From positions 46,740 to 110,739 of the forward strand of contig DASSQD010000069.1 of the NCBI GenBank assembly GCA_035702665.1: a stretch of 64,000 nucleotides of DNA, read 5' to 3'. The notes beneath the pieces were generated by a model that saw only the letters and a program-made list of their open reading frames with translations, was not told the origin of the DNA and searched no databases. Of this stretch, positions 24,289 to 32,700 are shown one piece after another. The position numbers were made by a program, and so were the translations under genes. Source of the DNA: VBDM01 sp035702665. GTDB taxonomy: Bacteria > Pseudomonadota > Gammaproteobacteria > Burkholderiales > SG8-39. The first letter of the stretch is position 1. Each line of letters begins with the position of its first letter.

Positions 24289-24854
24289 CAGGCGCGCTCG
24301 ATGTACGCGCCGTCGTCGGTGTTGATCTTGATCTTCTCGCCGGTGCCGATGAAGGGCGGCACCTGGACGACGAGCCCGGTCTCGGTCTTCGCGGGCTTGA
24401 ACGACGTGGTGACGGTCGCGTTCTTGATCTCCGGGTCGGTCTCGGTGACGGTGAGCACGACCGAGGGAGGGAGCTCCAGGCCGATCGGCTTCTCGTTGTA
24501 GAAGGTCACTTTCACGTCGGTGTTGGGCAGGAGGTAGCCGCTCTGTCCCTCGAGCATGTCTTCCGAGAGCGTGAGCTGCTCGTAGTTCTCCTTGTCCATG
24601 AACACGAAGCCGGTGCCGTCGTGGTAGAGGTACTGCATCTCGCGCGGCTCGACGAAGGCGCGCTCGACCTTGTCCTCCGTGCGGATGCGCTGGTTGGTCT
24701 TCGTGCCGCTGTCGATGTCCTTCATCTCGACCTGCATGAAGGCGCCGCCGCGTCCGCCGACGTGCACGTGATAGCATTTGATGACGCGCCAGATCCGCTT
24801 TTCCCACTCGATGAGGTGGCCGATGCGGATATCGACTGCCAGGATCTTAGCCAT
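24288..24854 (-). CDS. efp: Elongation factor P, atypical type with Arg at the loop tip
   Basis: A 188-residue EF-P that helps ribosomes through polyproline stretches. Domain I starts MAKILAVDIRIGHLIEWEKR; the tip loop is HVGGRGGAF with Arg35 where modified Lys or Arg sits in the family. Domains II/III include PIGLELPPSVVLTVTETDPE and TGLVVQVPPFIGTGEKI. From memory, GGAFMQVE and KVERAFVE resemble alphaproteobacterial EF-P rather than the usual betaproteobacterial form (EYNKSGRNAAVV type). No earP, epmA or epmB lies in the window. Start chosen at 24854 (MAKI). Confidence 0.92.
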   Translation of the reverse strand: MAKILAVDIRIGHLIEWEKRIWRVIKCYHVHVGGRGGAFMQVEMKDIDSGTKTNQRIRTEDKVERAFVEPREMQYLYHDGTGFVFMDKENYEQLTLSEDMLEGQSGYLLPNTDVKVTFYNEKPIGLELPPSVVLTVTETDPEIKNATVTTSFKPAKTETGLVVQVPPFIGTGEKIKINTDDGAYIERA

Positions 24855-24909
24855 GGTTGTTCGCAACAAAAGGGCGGCATTTTATAACACCGGCGCAGCG
24901 AAGTCATCG

Positions 24910-25536
24910 ATGTTCGATCCCGGCTGCCGCGATTGTCCGCGCCTCGCGGACCACCTCGATCGAGTGCGCAGGGACCATCCCGGCTACCATGCCCGGCCGG
25001 TCGCGCCTTTCGGGCCCGCGCGCGCGGAGCTTCTCGTCGTCGGCCTCGCGCCCGGCTTGCACGGGGCGAACCGCACCGGCCGGCCGTTCACCGGGGATCA
25101 CGCCGGCATTCTCCTGTACCAGGTTCTCCACCGTCGGGGATTCGCGAACCACGAGGGCTCGGCCGAGCCGGACGACGGCCTCGAGCTGAAGGGATGCCGC
25201 GTCACCAACGCGGTGAAATGCCTGCCGCCGCAGAACAAGCCGCAGCCCGACGAAGTCAGGCGCTGCAACCGTTACCTCGCGGCGGAGATCGCCGCCGTGG
25301 GGCCCCGGGCGATTCTCGCCCTGGGCGCGATCGCCCACCGCGCGGTGCTGATGGCGCTGGGCCTGGCGCCGGGCCAATGGCGCTTCGCGCACCATGCCGT
25401 CCACGAGCTGCCGTCGCTGCGGCTTTTCGATAGCTACCACTGCAGCCGCTATAATACCCAGACCAAGCGGCTCACCGCCGCCATGTTCGAGGCGGTGATC
25501 CGCGACATCGCGACCTTTCTCCGCGGCAGTCGATGA
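24910..25536 (+). CDS. Type-5 uracil-DNA glycosylase (UDGb-like)
   Basis: A 208-residue iron-sulfur DNA repair glycosylase. The active-site motif GLAPGLHGANRTGRPFTGD (about residues 50-68) is diagnostic for family 5, which removes uracil and other deaminated bases. Four Cys for the 4Fe-4S cluster are visible: CRDC near the N-terminus and C-x15-C in KCLPPQNKPQPDEVRRC. A further motif is SYHCSRYNTQTKRLT. The ATG at 24910 fits the family start. Its stop overlaps the uvrC ATG, linking two repair genes. Confidence 0.88.
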   Translation: MFDPGCRDCPRLADHLDRVRRDHPGYHARPVAPFGPARAELLVVGLAPGLHGANRTGRPFTGDHAGILLYQVLHRRGFANHEGSAEPDDGLELKGCRVTNAVKCLPPQNKPQPDEVRRCNRYLAAEIAAVGPRAILALGAIAHRAVLMALGLAPGQWRFAHHAVHELPSLRLFDSYHCSRYNTQTKRLTAAMFEAVIRDIATFLRGSR

Positions 25537-27392
25537 TTCTCCAACGCAAGGCGCTCCCTCCGCAGGGACGCGCGGGCGCAACGCCCGTCGTGCCCTTCGA
25601 CCCGCGGGCGCTGCTCGCTTCGCTCCCGGGGCTGCCGGGTGTGTATCGCATGTTCGGGGCAGAAGGCGAGCCGCTCTACGTCGGCAAGGCCGGAGACCTG
25701 AAGAAGCGAGTCTCCTCCTACTTCCAGAAATCCGACCACGGTCCGCGCATAGAGATGATGCTCAGCCAGGTGACCGGCGTGGAGATCACCGTGACGCGCT
25801 CGGAAGCCGAGGCGTTGATCCTCGAGAACAACCTGATCAAGTCGCTCGCGCCCCGCTACAACATCCTTTTCCGCGACGACAAGTCCTACCCCTATCTCAT
25901 GGTGAGCGGGGAGGAGTTTCCGCGCCTCGGCTTCCATCGCGGGCCGATGGACAAGGCGCACCGCTACTTCGGCCCGTTTCCGCACGCGGGGGCCGTGCGC
26001 GAGAGCATTCAGCTGCTGCAGCGCGTGTTCCGCCTGCGCACCTGCGAGAACTCGGTGTTCCAGAACCGCTCGCGGCCGTGCCTGCTCTATCAGATCAGGC
26101 GCTGCACCGCGCCCTGCGTCGGCCAGATCTCTCCCTCGGCGTACGCCGAGGACGTCAAGGGCGCGCAGCTCTATCTCGAGGGCCGCAGCGACGCCGCCCT
26201 CAAGCGCCTCGAGGAGAGGATGCAGCGCGCCTCCGACGAGCGGCGCTACGAAGAAGCCGCCGTCTACCGCGATCAGATCCAGTCGCTCGTGAAGGTCAGC
26301 CAGCGCCAGTACGCCGATACGGGCGACGACGTCGACGTCGACGTGATCGCCGTCGTCATGGACGAGGGCCTCGTCTGCGTCAACCTGATGATGGTGCGCG
26401 GCGGCCTGCAGCTCGGCGATCGCAGCCTCTTCCCGCAGAACGCCGAGGAGCGCGACGCCGGGGAGGTGCTTTCGGCGTTCATCGCGCAGCACTATCTCGA
26501 GCGGCCGGTTCCGCCGCTCATCGTCGCGAGCGAGGAGATCGATGCGCAGGAGCTCGAGGCGACGCTGACCGAGCACGCCAAGCGGGGCGTGCGCATCGTG
26601 ACGCGTCCGACGGCCGAGCGCCGCGCCTGGCTCGAGATGGCGCGGGAGAACGCGCTCCAGGCGCTCAAGGCGCGGCTCGCCGAGCGGAGCACGCAAGGAA
26701 GCCGCCTCGCAGCGCTGCGCGAAGCGCTGGGCCTGCCCGACACCGCGCAGCGCATCGAATGCTTCGACATCAGCCACACCATGGGCGAGGCGACGGTCGC
26801 CGCCTGCGTGGTGTACGATCGAAGCGACATGCGCCGGGGCGAATACCGCCGCTACAACATCGAGGGGTTGACGCCCGGAGACGACTACGCGGCGCTCAAC
26901 CAGGCCCTCGCGCGCCGCTACGGCCGGATCGCGAGCGGGGAGGGCGTGGCCCCGGACGCGATCTTCATCGACGGCGGCAAGGGGCAGGTCGGCGCCGCGT
27001 GGGAAGCGCTGGCCGAAGTGGGACTCTCCGATATCACGCTCGTCGGCATCGCCAAGGGAGCCGAGCGCAAGCCCGGGCTCGAGGAGCTGTGGATCGGCGA
27101 GCGCGCGGTGAGGCTCGCGCCCGATCATCCCGGGCTGCACCTGATCCAGCACATCCGCGACGAGGCGCACCGCTTCGCGATCGCCGGACACCGCGCGCGG
27201 CGCTCCAAGCGCCGCACGACATCCTCGCTCGAGGGCATTGCAGGGGTGGGCGCCAAGCGCCGCAGGCAGCTCCTGACCCGGTTCGGCGGGCTCAAGGGGG
27301 TCATGGGAGCGAGCGTGGAGGACCTGACCCAGGTCGAGGGCATCAGCCGCAAGCTGGCGGAGAAGATCTACCGGGAGCTCCATGCCGCTTAA
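25533..27392 (+). CDS. uvrC: Excinuclease ABC subunit C
   Basis: A 619-residue UvrC that makes both incisions in nucleotide excision repair. The N-terminal GIY-YIG nuclease is seen in PGVYRMF and LYVGKAGDLKKRVSSYF; a UVR motif lies around EEAAVYRDQIQSL; the C-terminal RNase H-like half has IECFDISHTMGEATVA and FIDGGKGQ; a helix-hairpin-helix DNA-binding end includes EGIAGVGAKRRRQLL. Start overlaps the glycosylase stop and the end overlaps pgsA by 11 nt. Confidence 0.97.
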   Translation: MILQRKALPPQGRAGATPVVPFDPRALLASLPGLPGVYRMFGAEGEPLYVGKAGDLKKRVSSYFQKSDHGPRIEMMLSQVTGVEITVTRSEAEALILENNLIKSLAPRYNILFRDDKSYPYLMVSGEEFPRLGFHRGPMDKAHRYFGPFPHAGAVRESIQLLQRVFRLRTCENSVFQNRSRPCLLYQIRRCTAPCVGQISPSAYAEDVKGAQLYLEGRSDAALKRLEERMQRASDERRYEEAAVYRDQIQSLVKVSQRQYADTGDDVDVDVIAVVMDEGLVCVNLMMVRGGLQLGDRSLFPQNAEERDAGEVLSAFIAQHYLERPVPPLIVASEEIDAQELEATLTEHAKRGVRIVTRPTAERRAWLEMARENALQALKARLAERSTQGSRLAALREALGLPDTAQRIECFDISHTMGEATVAACVVYDRSDMRRGEYRRYNIEGLTPGDDYAALNQALARRYGRIASGEGVAPDAIFIDGGKGQVGAAWEALAEVGLSDITLVGIAKGAERKPGLEELWIGERAVRLAPDHPGLHLIQHIRDEAHRFAIAGHRARRSKRRTTSSLEGIAGVGAKRRRQLLTRFGGLKGVMGASVEDLTQVEGISRKLAEKIYRELHAA

Positions 27393-27984
27393 CGTTCCCA
27401 ACCTGCTGACGTGGCTGCGCATCATCATGATTCCGCTCGTGATCGGGGTGTTCTACGCGCCGCCGTCGTGGCTCTCGGCGTGGCAGCAGAACCTGATCGC
27501 GACGGTGCTGTTCATCGGCGCCGCGATCACCGACTGGCTGGACGGTTATCTCGCGCGGCGGCTGAACCAGCAATCGGCCTTCGGCGCCTTTCTCGATCCG
27601 GTGGCCGACAAGCTCATGATCGCCGCCGCGCTCATCGTGCTCGTCCAGCTCCAGCGCGCCGACGCCATCATCGCCGTCGTCATCATCGGCCGGGAGATCG
27701 CGATCTCGGCGATGCGCGAATGGATGGCGAAGATCGGCCAGTCGAAGAGCGTAGCGGTAAATTTCCTGGGGAAGGTCAAGACCATATCGCAGATGATCGC
27801 GGTGCCGATGCTGCTGTACCACGACCCGATCGGCCCGCTCGACACGCAGCGCATCGGCACCTGGCTGATCTACCTCGCCGCGATCCTCACGCTGGTATCG
27901 ATGTTCAATTATCTGCAGCGGGCGCTCGCGCCGCGGCCGCCGTGGGACCGCCGGCGTATTGACCGGAGGGGGACAGCTCCTTAA
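27382..27984 (+). CDS. pgsA: CDP-diacylglycerol-glycerol-3-phosphate 3-phosphatidyltransferase
   Basis: A 200-residue membrane enzyme making phosphatidylglycerol phosphate. The CDP-alcohol phosphotransferase signature D-x2-DG-x2-AR-x8-G-x3-D-x3-D starts at residue 51 (DWLDGYLARRL to FLDPVADK). Four or more membrane helices are predicted. The stop codon forms part of the -10 box of the following tRNA promoter. Confidence 0.95.
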   Translation: MPLNVPNLLTWLRIIMIPLVIGVFYAPPSWLSAWQQNLIATVLFIGAAITDWLDGYLARRLNQQSAFGAFLDPVADKLMIAAALIVLVQLQRADAIIAVVIIGREIAISAMREWMAKIGQSKSVAVNFLGKVKTISQMIAVPMLLYHDPIGPLDTQRIGTWLIYLAAILTLVSMFNYLQRALAPRPPWDRRRIDRRGTAP

Positions 27985-27987
27985 AAT
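27959..27987 (+). promoter_or_regulatory. Promoter of the Gly-Cys-Leu tRNA cluster
   Basis: TTGACC (27959-27964), 17-nt spacer, TAAAAT (27982-27987): 5 of 6 matches in each box and ideal spacing. Predicted start about 27994, 6-7 nt before tRNA-Gly. The boxes overlap the end of pgsA. Confidence 0.7.
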
Positions 27988-28000
27988 TCGCTTTAATTCC

Positions 28001-28076
28001 GCGGGAATAGCTCAGTTGGTAGAGCGCAACCTTGCCAAGGTTGAGGTCGCGAGTTCGAGACTCGTTTCCCGCTCCA
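28001..28076 (+). tRNA. tRNA-Gly (GCC)
   Basis: A 76-nt cloverleaf with acceptor GCGGGAA/TTCCCGC, D-arm AGCTCAGTTGGTAGAGC, anticodon GCC at 28034-28036 in loop TTGCCAA, T-arm GAGTTCGAGACTC and encoded CCA. Confidence 0.97.
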
Positions 28077-28121
28077 GGATTTCCGGAACAGCTCGCGTCG
28101 CTGTTCCTGTTCAAGGCACAC

Positions 28122-28195
28122 GGCGGGATGGCAGAGTGGTCATGCAGCGGCCTGCAAAGCCGTGGACGCCGGTTCGATTCCGACTCCCGCCTCCA
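28122..28195 (+). tRNA. tRNA-Cys (GCA)
   Basis: A 74-nt tRNA with acceptor GGCGGGA/TCCCGCC, anticodon GCA at 28154-28156 (loop CTGCAAA), T-loop GGTTCGATTCC and encoded CCA. Second gene of the cluster. Confidence 0.97.
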
Positions 28196-28214
28196 AAACC
28201 ATCACTGCGATCCG

Positions 28215-28301
28215 GCCCGGGTGGTGAAACTGGTAGACACAAGGGACTTAAAATCCCTAGGCCGCAAGGCCATGCAGGTTCGACCCCTGCCCCGGGCACC
28301 A
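28215..28301 (+). tRNA. tRNA-Leu (TAA)
   Basis: An 87-nt class II tRNA with acceptor GCCCGGG/CCCGGGC, anticodon TAA at 28249-28251, a long variable arm (TAGGCCGCAAGGCCAT region), T-loop GGTTCGACCCC and encoded CCA. Confidence 0.97.
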
Positions 28302-28362
28302 GCGCAAGGCCTGGATCGTTTGTGCTAGATTTGCCGTGCCGTTCGCCACGAAGAGGTGCTCG

Positions 28363-28653
28363 ATGATCAACCGCCGCAGTTTTTCCTTCGAACCGGTGCT
28401 CATGCGTACGACCGCGAACGAGATCGAGAGGCTGAGTCCGTACGCGATCGACCTGGCGCGGCGCTGGGTGAAGGAATGGCCGGAGAAGGCGCGCCAGCTC
28501 GAGGCTTCGGGGAAGCTGATCAACGCGCTGAAGGTGCACGCCGAGGACGAATCGCTGCGGCAATGGCGCACGCAAATCCGCAGCCTCAAGCTGGGCGAAC
28601 TCGGCAGCGGTGCACGCGCTCGAGTGGACTGCCCGAGCCCGCCCGCGCCGTAG
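28363..28653 (+). CDS. Hypothetical protein (96 residues)
   Basis: A small basic, largely helical protein beginning MINRRSFSFEPVLMRTTANE, with ERLSPYAIDLARRWVKEWPEKARQLEASGKL predicted helical (described in two stretches: residues about 22-36 and 37-53). No signal peptide, membrane segment or recognised family. The ATG at 28363 has AGAGG at 28352-28356. It lies between the tRNA cluster and another unknown gene; no function can be proposed. Confidence 0.55.
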   Translation: MINRRSFSFEPVLMRTTANEIERLSPYAIDLARRWVKEWPEKARQLEASGKLINALKVHAEDESLRQWRTQIRSLKLGELGSGARARVDCPSPPAP

Positions 28654-28668
28654 TCGCGGACGTTCCAA

Positions 28669-29238
28669 GTGATCGAGAATCCGGTCGACTTCATCCTGAA
28701 CGTCGCCGCGGGAGCGGTTGCGCTCTTCTGCCTCTTCGACGGGGTGCGGCGGCTGGGCGCCCACGGCATCCATCGGAGAGCCGTGCTGCTCGTGCTGGTG
28801 TCGGGTGTCGCGTGCGCGCTCTACGGGTTCTTTGCGTACCAGCGGTACGCCGATCTGAAAGGGATCGTCGCCGAGAGTCAGGCGAAAGTCGGCGCTCCCG
28901 CCAAGGCCGCATGGACCCGGGTCGCTTCGCCGGAGAAGCGGGAGATGCTCAGCCAGGGGCTCGCGCGCCGGAATTTCAGGGCGTCGGGAACGCTGGGGCC
29001 TTACGTCGATCGCAACGGCGAGACCAGGACGTTCGCTCCGACGCAGGAGGATCTGCTCGCGCGCGACCGCGTCGTCGCCAGCAACTTGCGCGCCGAATTC
29101 GCCGCGCGCTCGAGCCTCGCCGAGGCGCTGTTGTGGCTGATCGCCGGCATCGTCGCCGTGGTTCTCGGCCTCGCGATGTCGCTCGACAATCCGCCGGCGG
29201 CGCAGAGCGCTGCGGGCGAGACCCGGGAAAGCGCTTGA
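28669..29238 (+). CDS. Hypothetical membrane protein
   Basis: A 189-residue protein with two N-terminal membrane helices (about residues 8-24 and 37-56) and one C-terminal helix (about 152-171, LLWLIAGIVAVVLGLAM). A soluble charged region of about 90 residues lies between, likely on one face of the inner membrane. No family recognised. The start is GTG 28669, 15 nt after the preceding gene, so they may be co-transcribed. Confidence 0.6.
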   Translation: MIENPVDFILNVAAGAVALFCLFDGVRRLGAHGIHRRAVLLVLVSGVACALYGFFAYQRYADLKGIVAESQAKVGAPAKAAWTRVASPEKREMLSQGLARRNFRASGTLGPYVDRNGETRTFAPTQEDLLARDRVVASNLRAEFAARSSLAEALLWLIAGIVAVVLGLAMSLDNPPAAQSAAGETRESA

Positions 29239-29301
29239 AACGGCAGCCGCTCGCGCAGATAGTGCCTTGACGCCATACGGGCGTTCGAGGACACTGCGAG
29301 C

Positions 29302-29727
29302 GTGATCGTTTTCGAGCTCGTCTGCAGGCATCGCCACCGCTTCGAGGGCTGGTTCGCCTCGGCGGAAGACTTCGACGGTCAGAAGCGCCGCGGGCTGCTG
29401 TCGTGCCCGGTGTGCTCCGACTCCGAGATCGAGAAGCTGCTGACCGCGAAGATCGGCCGTCCCGAGAGCGAGGCGCCGGCGGCCGTGCAGCCGCCCGCGG
29501 CGAAGCCTGCGCCGGCGCGAAACGTGCAGGAGATGATCGACGCGATCCTGCTCAACACCGAGAACGTCGGCAAGGATTTTCCCTCCGAGGCGCGGCGCAT
29601 CCACCGCAAGGAAGCGCGCGAGCGCAGCATCCGCGGAGTCGCGACCGGAGAGGAGACGCGCGATCTCCTCGAGGAGGGCATCGCCGTGATGCCGCTTCCC
29701 ATCCCGCCCCGCGAAGACTGGCACTGA
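29302..29727 (+). CDS. DUF1178 family protein
   Basis: A 141-residue DUF1178 protein, common in alpha- and betaproteobacteria and of unknown function. The N-terminal IVFELVCRHRHRFEGWFAS and LLSCPVCSDSEIEKLL form a zinc-ribbon-like module (Cys in VCRH and CPVC); the conserved C-terminal half has NVGKDFPSEARRIH and ARERSIRGVATGEE. The start is GTG 29302. Its TGA directly abuts the stop of the convergent oxidoreductase gene. Confidence 0.85.
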   Translation: MIVFELVCRHRHRFEGWFASAEDFDGQKRRGLLSCPVCSDSEIEKLLTAKIGRPESEAPAAVQPPAAKPAPARNVQEMIDAILLNTENVGKDFPSEARRIHRKEARERSIRGVATGEETRDLLEEGIAVMPLPIPPREDWH

Positions 29728-32700
29728 TCAGACCGGCTGCCTCTGCTTGCGCAGCTCCGGCATGCAGCGCCGGATCCACTGCGAAGTGATCTTCTCCTGC
29801 AGCGAGTTCTGCTTGAGGCGCTCCGACAGCGCGCCGAAATCGACGCTGTCCAGGTCCTGGTCCTGGTTGAAGCACGAGAATACGTAGGTCTTCTTGCCCG
29901 TTCGCGGATCGCGGTGCGGCTGCAGGCACTGCGCGCAGATTTCCTTCAGCATGCACTGCATCGGCGAGTTGATCGATCCGATGGCGAAGTGCTCCGGCTT
30001 GAGATGGTCCTTCAGCGCGTCGTGCCGCGCGCGCGCGACGGCCGCCATCATCCGGTCCGATCCGATCGCGATCAGCCGGCCGGCATCCTGCATGCGGATC
30101 GGCTGCGGCCCGAGGCTCCCGCGGGCGTAGGCGTCCATGGCCTGCACGATGTTCCCCACGAAGGTGCGATCCTGCGGGCGGGCCGGCTCGAACCCGGGCT
30201 CCTCGTCGCAGCACCACACGACGGCGTCCGCGGCGGCCTCGATTTCCGCGACCTTGTAGCGGTCCGCGACCTTCTTGTAGCCGGCGAAGTAGAGCACCGT
30301 CGACCCCCGCTCGCGAAACGCGGCGCCGATCGAGAAGAGCACGGCGTTGCCCAGTCCTCCTCCGGCGAGGATCACCGTTTCGCCGGAGGCGATGTGCGTG
30401 GGGCTGCCCGTCGGGCCCATGAGGATCACCGGCTCGCCGGCTTTCAGCATCGCGCACAGGTCGGAGGAGCCGCCCATCTCGAGCACAATGGTCGAGACGA
30501 GGCCGCGCTCGCGGTCGACCCAGGCGCCCGTCATCGCGAGGCCCTCCATCTGCAGCCGGGTCGACTGCCCGGCGGCGCCGACGACCGGAGAGAGCGTCTC
30601 GAAGTTCTGCAGGCGGTAGAACTGCCCCGGACGGAAGTTGCGTGCGGCGAGCGGCGCCCTGACGACGACCTCGACGATCGTCGGCGTGAGCCGCTCGACC
30701 CTGTGGACGGCGGCGAGCAGCTGAGCGCCGAGCGAGTCGAAGAATTCCCCGGGCGCCTGAGACGACTGCGGTGGCCTTCTCGCCAGCGCTCGCGAAATGA
30801 CCGGGTAGCCCTGGCGCGCCGAGCCCAGCGCTTTCACGACGTTGCCGAAGTAGGAGGGATGCAGGTCGCCGAAGAAGCTCACGAAGCGGCCGTCGGCGAG
30901 GCGCGACAGGAGCACGTCGGCGCGCTCGGGCTTGGAGATCGCGCGCTGCGGCTTGATCGGTCGGCCTTCCTCGTCGCAGGCCTGGAAGTACTTCCCGTCG
31001 AGCGAGAAGCCCGCGTGCTCGCGGGAGAGCACGGTGTTCGGCTGGGTTCCCGCGGCGACGAACACGGTGTGCGCGGGGAGCCAGTGCTCCGCCGACTCGA
31101 GGCCGCTCGGGCGCGTGAAGCGGATGCCGCGCACCGCGCCGTAGTTGTCGACATCGACGGCGACCGGCGTGAGATTCTCCGAGAAGCCGATGCCTTCCTC
31201 GAGCGCCTTCTCGACCTCCTCGTGGTTGAGGGTATACGACGGGCTGTCGATGAGGCGCCGGCGGTAGGCGATGGTGACGCCGCCCCAGTGCCGCAGCAGC
31301 TCGATGACGCGCGCCGGCCGGCCTTCGCGCTCGGCCGCCGAGCGCTCGCTCCTCACCGCGCGGGCGTGCGCGAGAAACTCCTCGGCGATCTCGCGCTCCT
31401 GATCGTCCCACTTCGCGCGCACCGCGTCCTCGCCGCTCTCGGCGGCGAGCGCCTCGAAGCGCGTCAGGAATTTCTCGATCTGCACCAGGTAGTAGGCGAG
31501 CGACTCGGTCGCCGTGTCGATCGCGGTCAGGCCGCCGCCGACCACCACCACGGGAAGGCGCAGCTGCATGTTGGCAATCGAGTCCGCCTTGGCGGCTCCG
31601 GTGAGCTGCAGCGCCATGAGGAAGTCCGAGGCCGCGCGCACGCCGCGCGCGAGGCCGTTGGGGATGTCGAGCACCGTGGGCTTGCCCGCGCCCATGCACA
31701 GCGCGACGTGATCGAAGCCGAGCGCGAGCGCGTCGTCGAGCGTCACGGTGCCGCCGAAGCGCACGCCGCCGTACATCGCGAACTCGGCGCGCCGCTCGAG
31801 CAGGAGGCGCACGAGCTTCAGGAAATTCTTGTCCCAGCGCACCGTGATGCCGTACTCGGCGACGCCGCCGAACCCCGCCATGACGCGGTCGTCGAGCGAT
31901 TCGTACAGCGTTCGCACGTCGCGCACGGGCTCGAAGGGGATCCGCCTTCCGTCGAGGGAGACCCCGGACAGCTGCGGCGGCAGGGGCTCGATCTTCAGCC
32001 CGTCGATGCCGGCGACCGCGTGGCCGTCGTTCATGAGGTGGTGGGCGAGAGTGAAGCCGGCCGGCCCCATGCCGGCGACCAGCACCTTGCAGCCCGTGGA
32101 GGGCAAAGGCAGGGGCCGGCGGAAATTCAGCGGGTTCCAGCGCGTGAGCAGAGAGTAGATCTCGAAGCCCCAGGGCAGCTCGAGGACGTCCTTCAGCGTG
32201 CGCGTCTCGATCTGCGGAATGTTGACCGGCTCCTGCTTCTGGTAGATGCAGGCCTTCATGCAGTCGTTGCAGATGCGGTGCCCGGTCGCCGCCACGGTCG
32301 GGTTGTCGATGACGATCACGGCCAGCGCGGAGAGCGCCTGGCCCTGCGCCTTGAGCGTGTGGAACTCGGAGATCTTCTCCTCGAGCGGGCAGCCCGCGAG
32401 CGTCACGCCGAAGGGGCTCTTCTTGAACACGACCGGGTGAGACGCCTCGGGCGACGGCTTCTCCTTCAGGCCCTTGGAGCAGGAATCCTTGCCCTGGGTA
32501 TGGCACCAGATGCAGTAGTTCGCCTGGTCGAGCGCGCCGACGAGGTCGGCGCCGGGGTCGGTCAGCGCGAATCCCCGCCTGCGGCGGATGTGCTCGGGCC
32601 TGATCGTGTAGGTGACGACGCCGTCGTGCTCGCTCCTTTGCGCGTGCACCAGCAGGTTCTGCGGGTCGATCCTGGCCGGCAGCTTGAAGAGGACGCCTGC

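Noticed and set aside
25449..27428. A 659-residue minus-strand frame opposite uvrC
   Set aside because: Exact shadow of uvrC with low-complexity His/Asp/Leu content.
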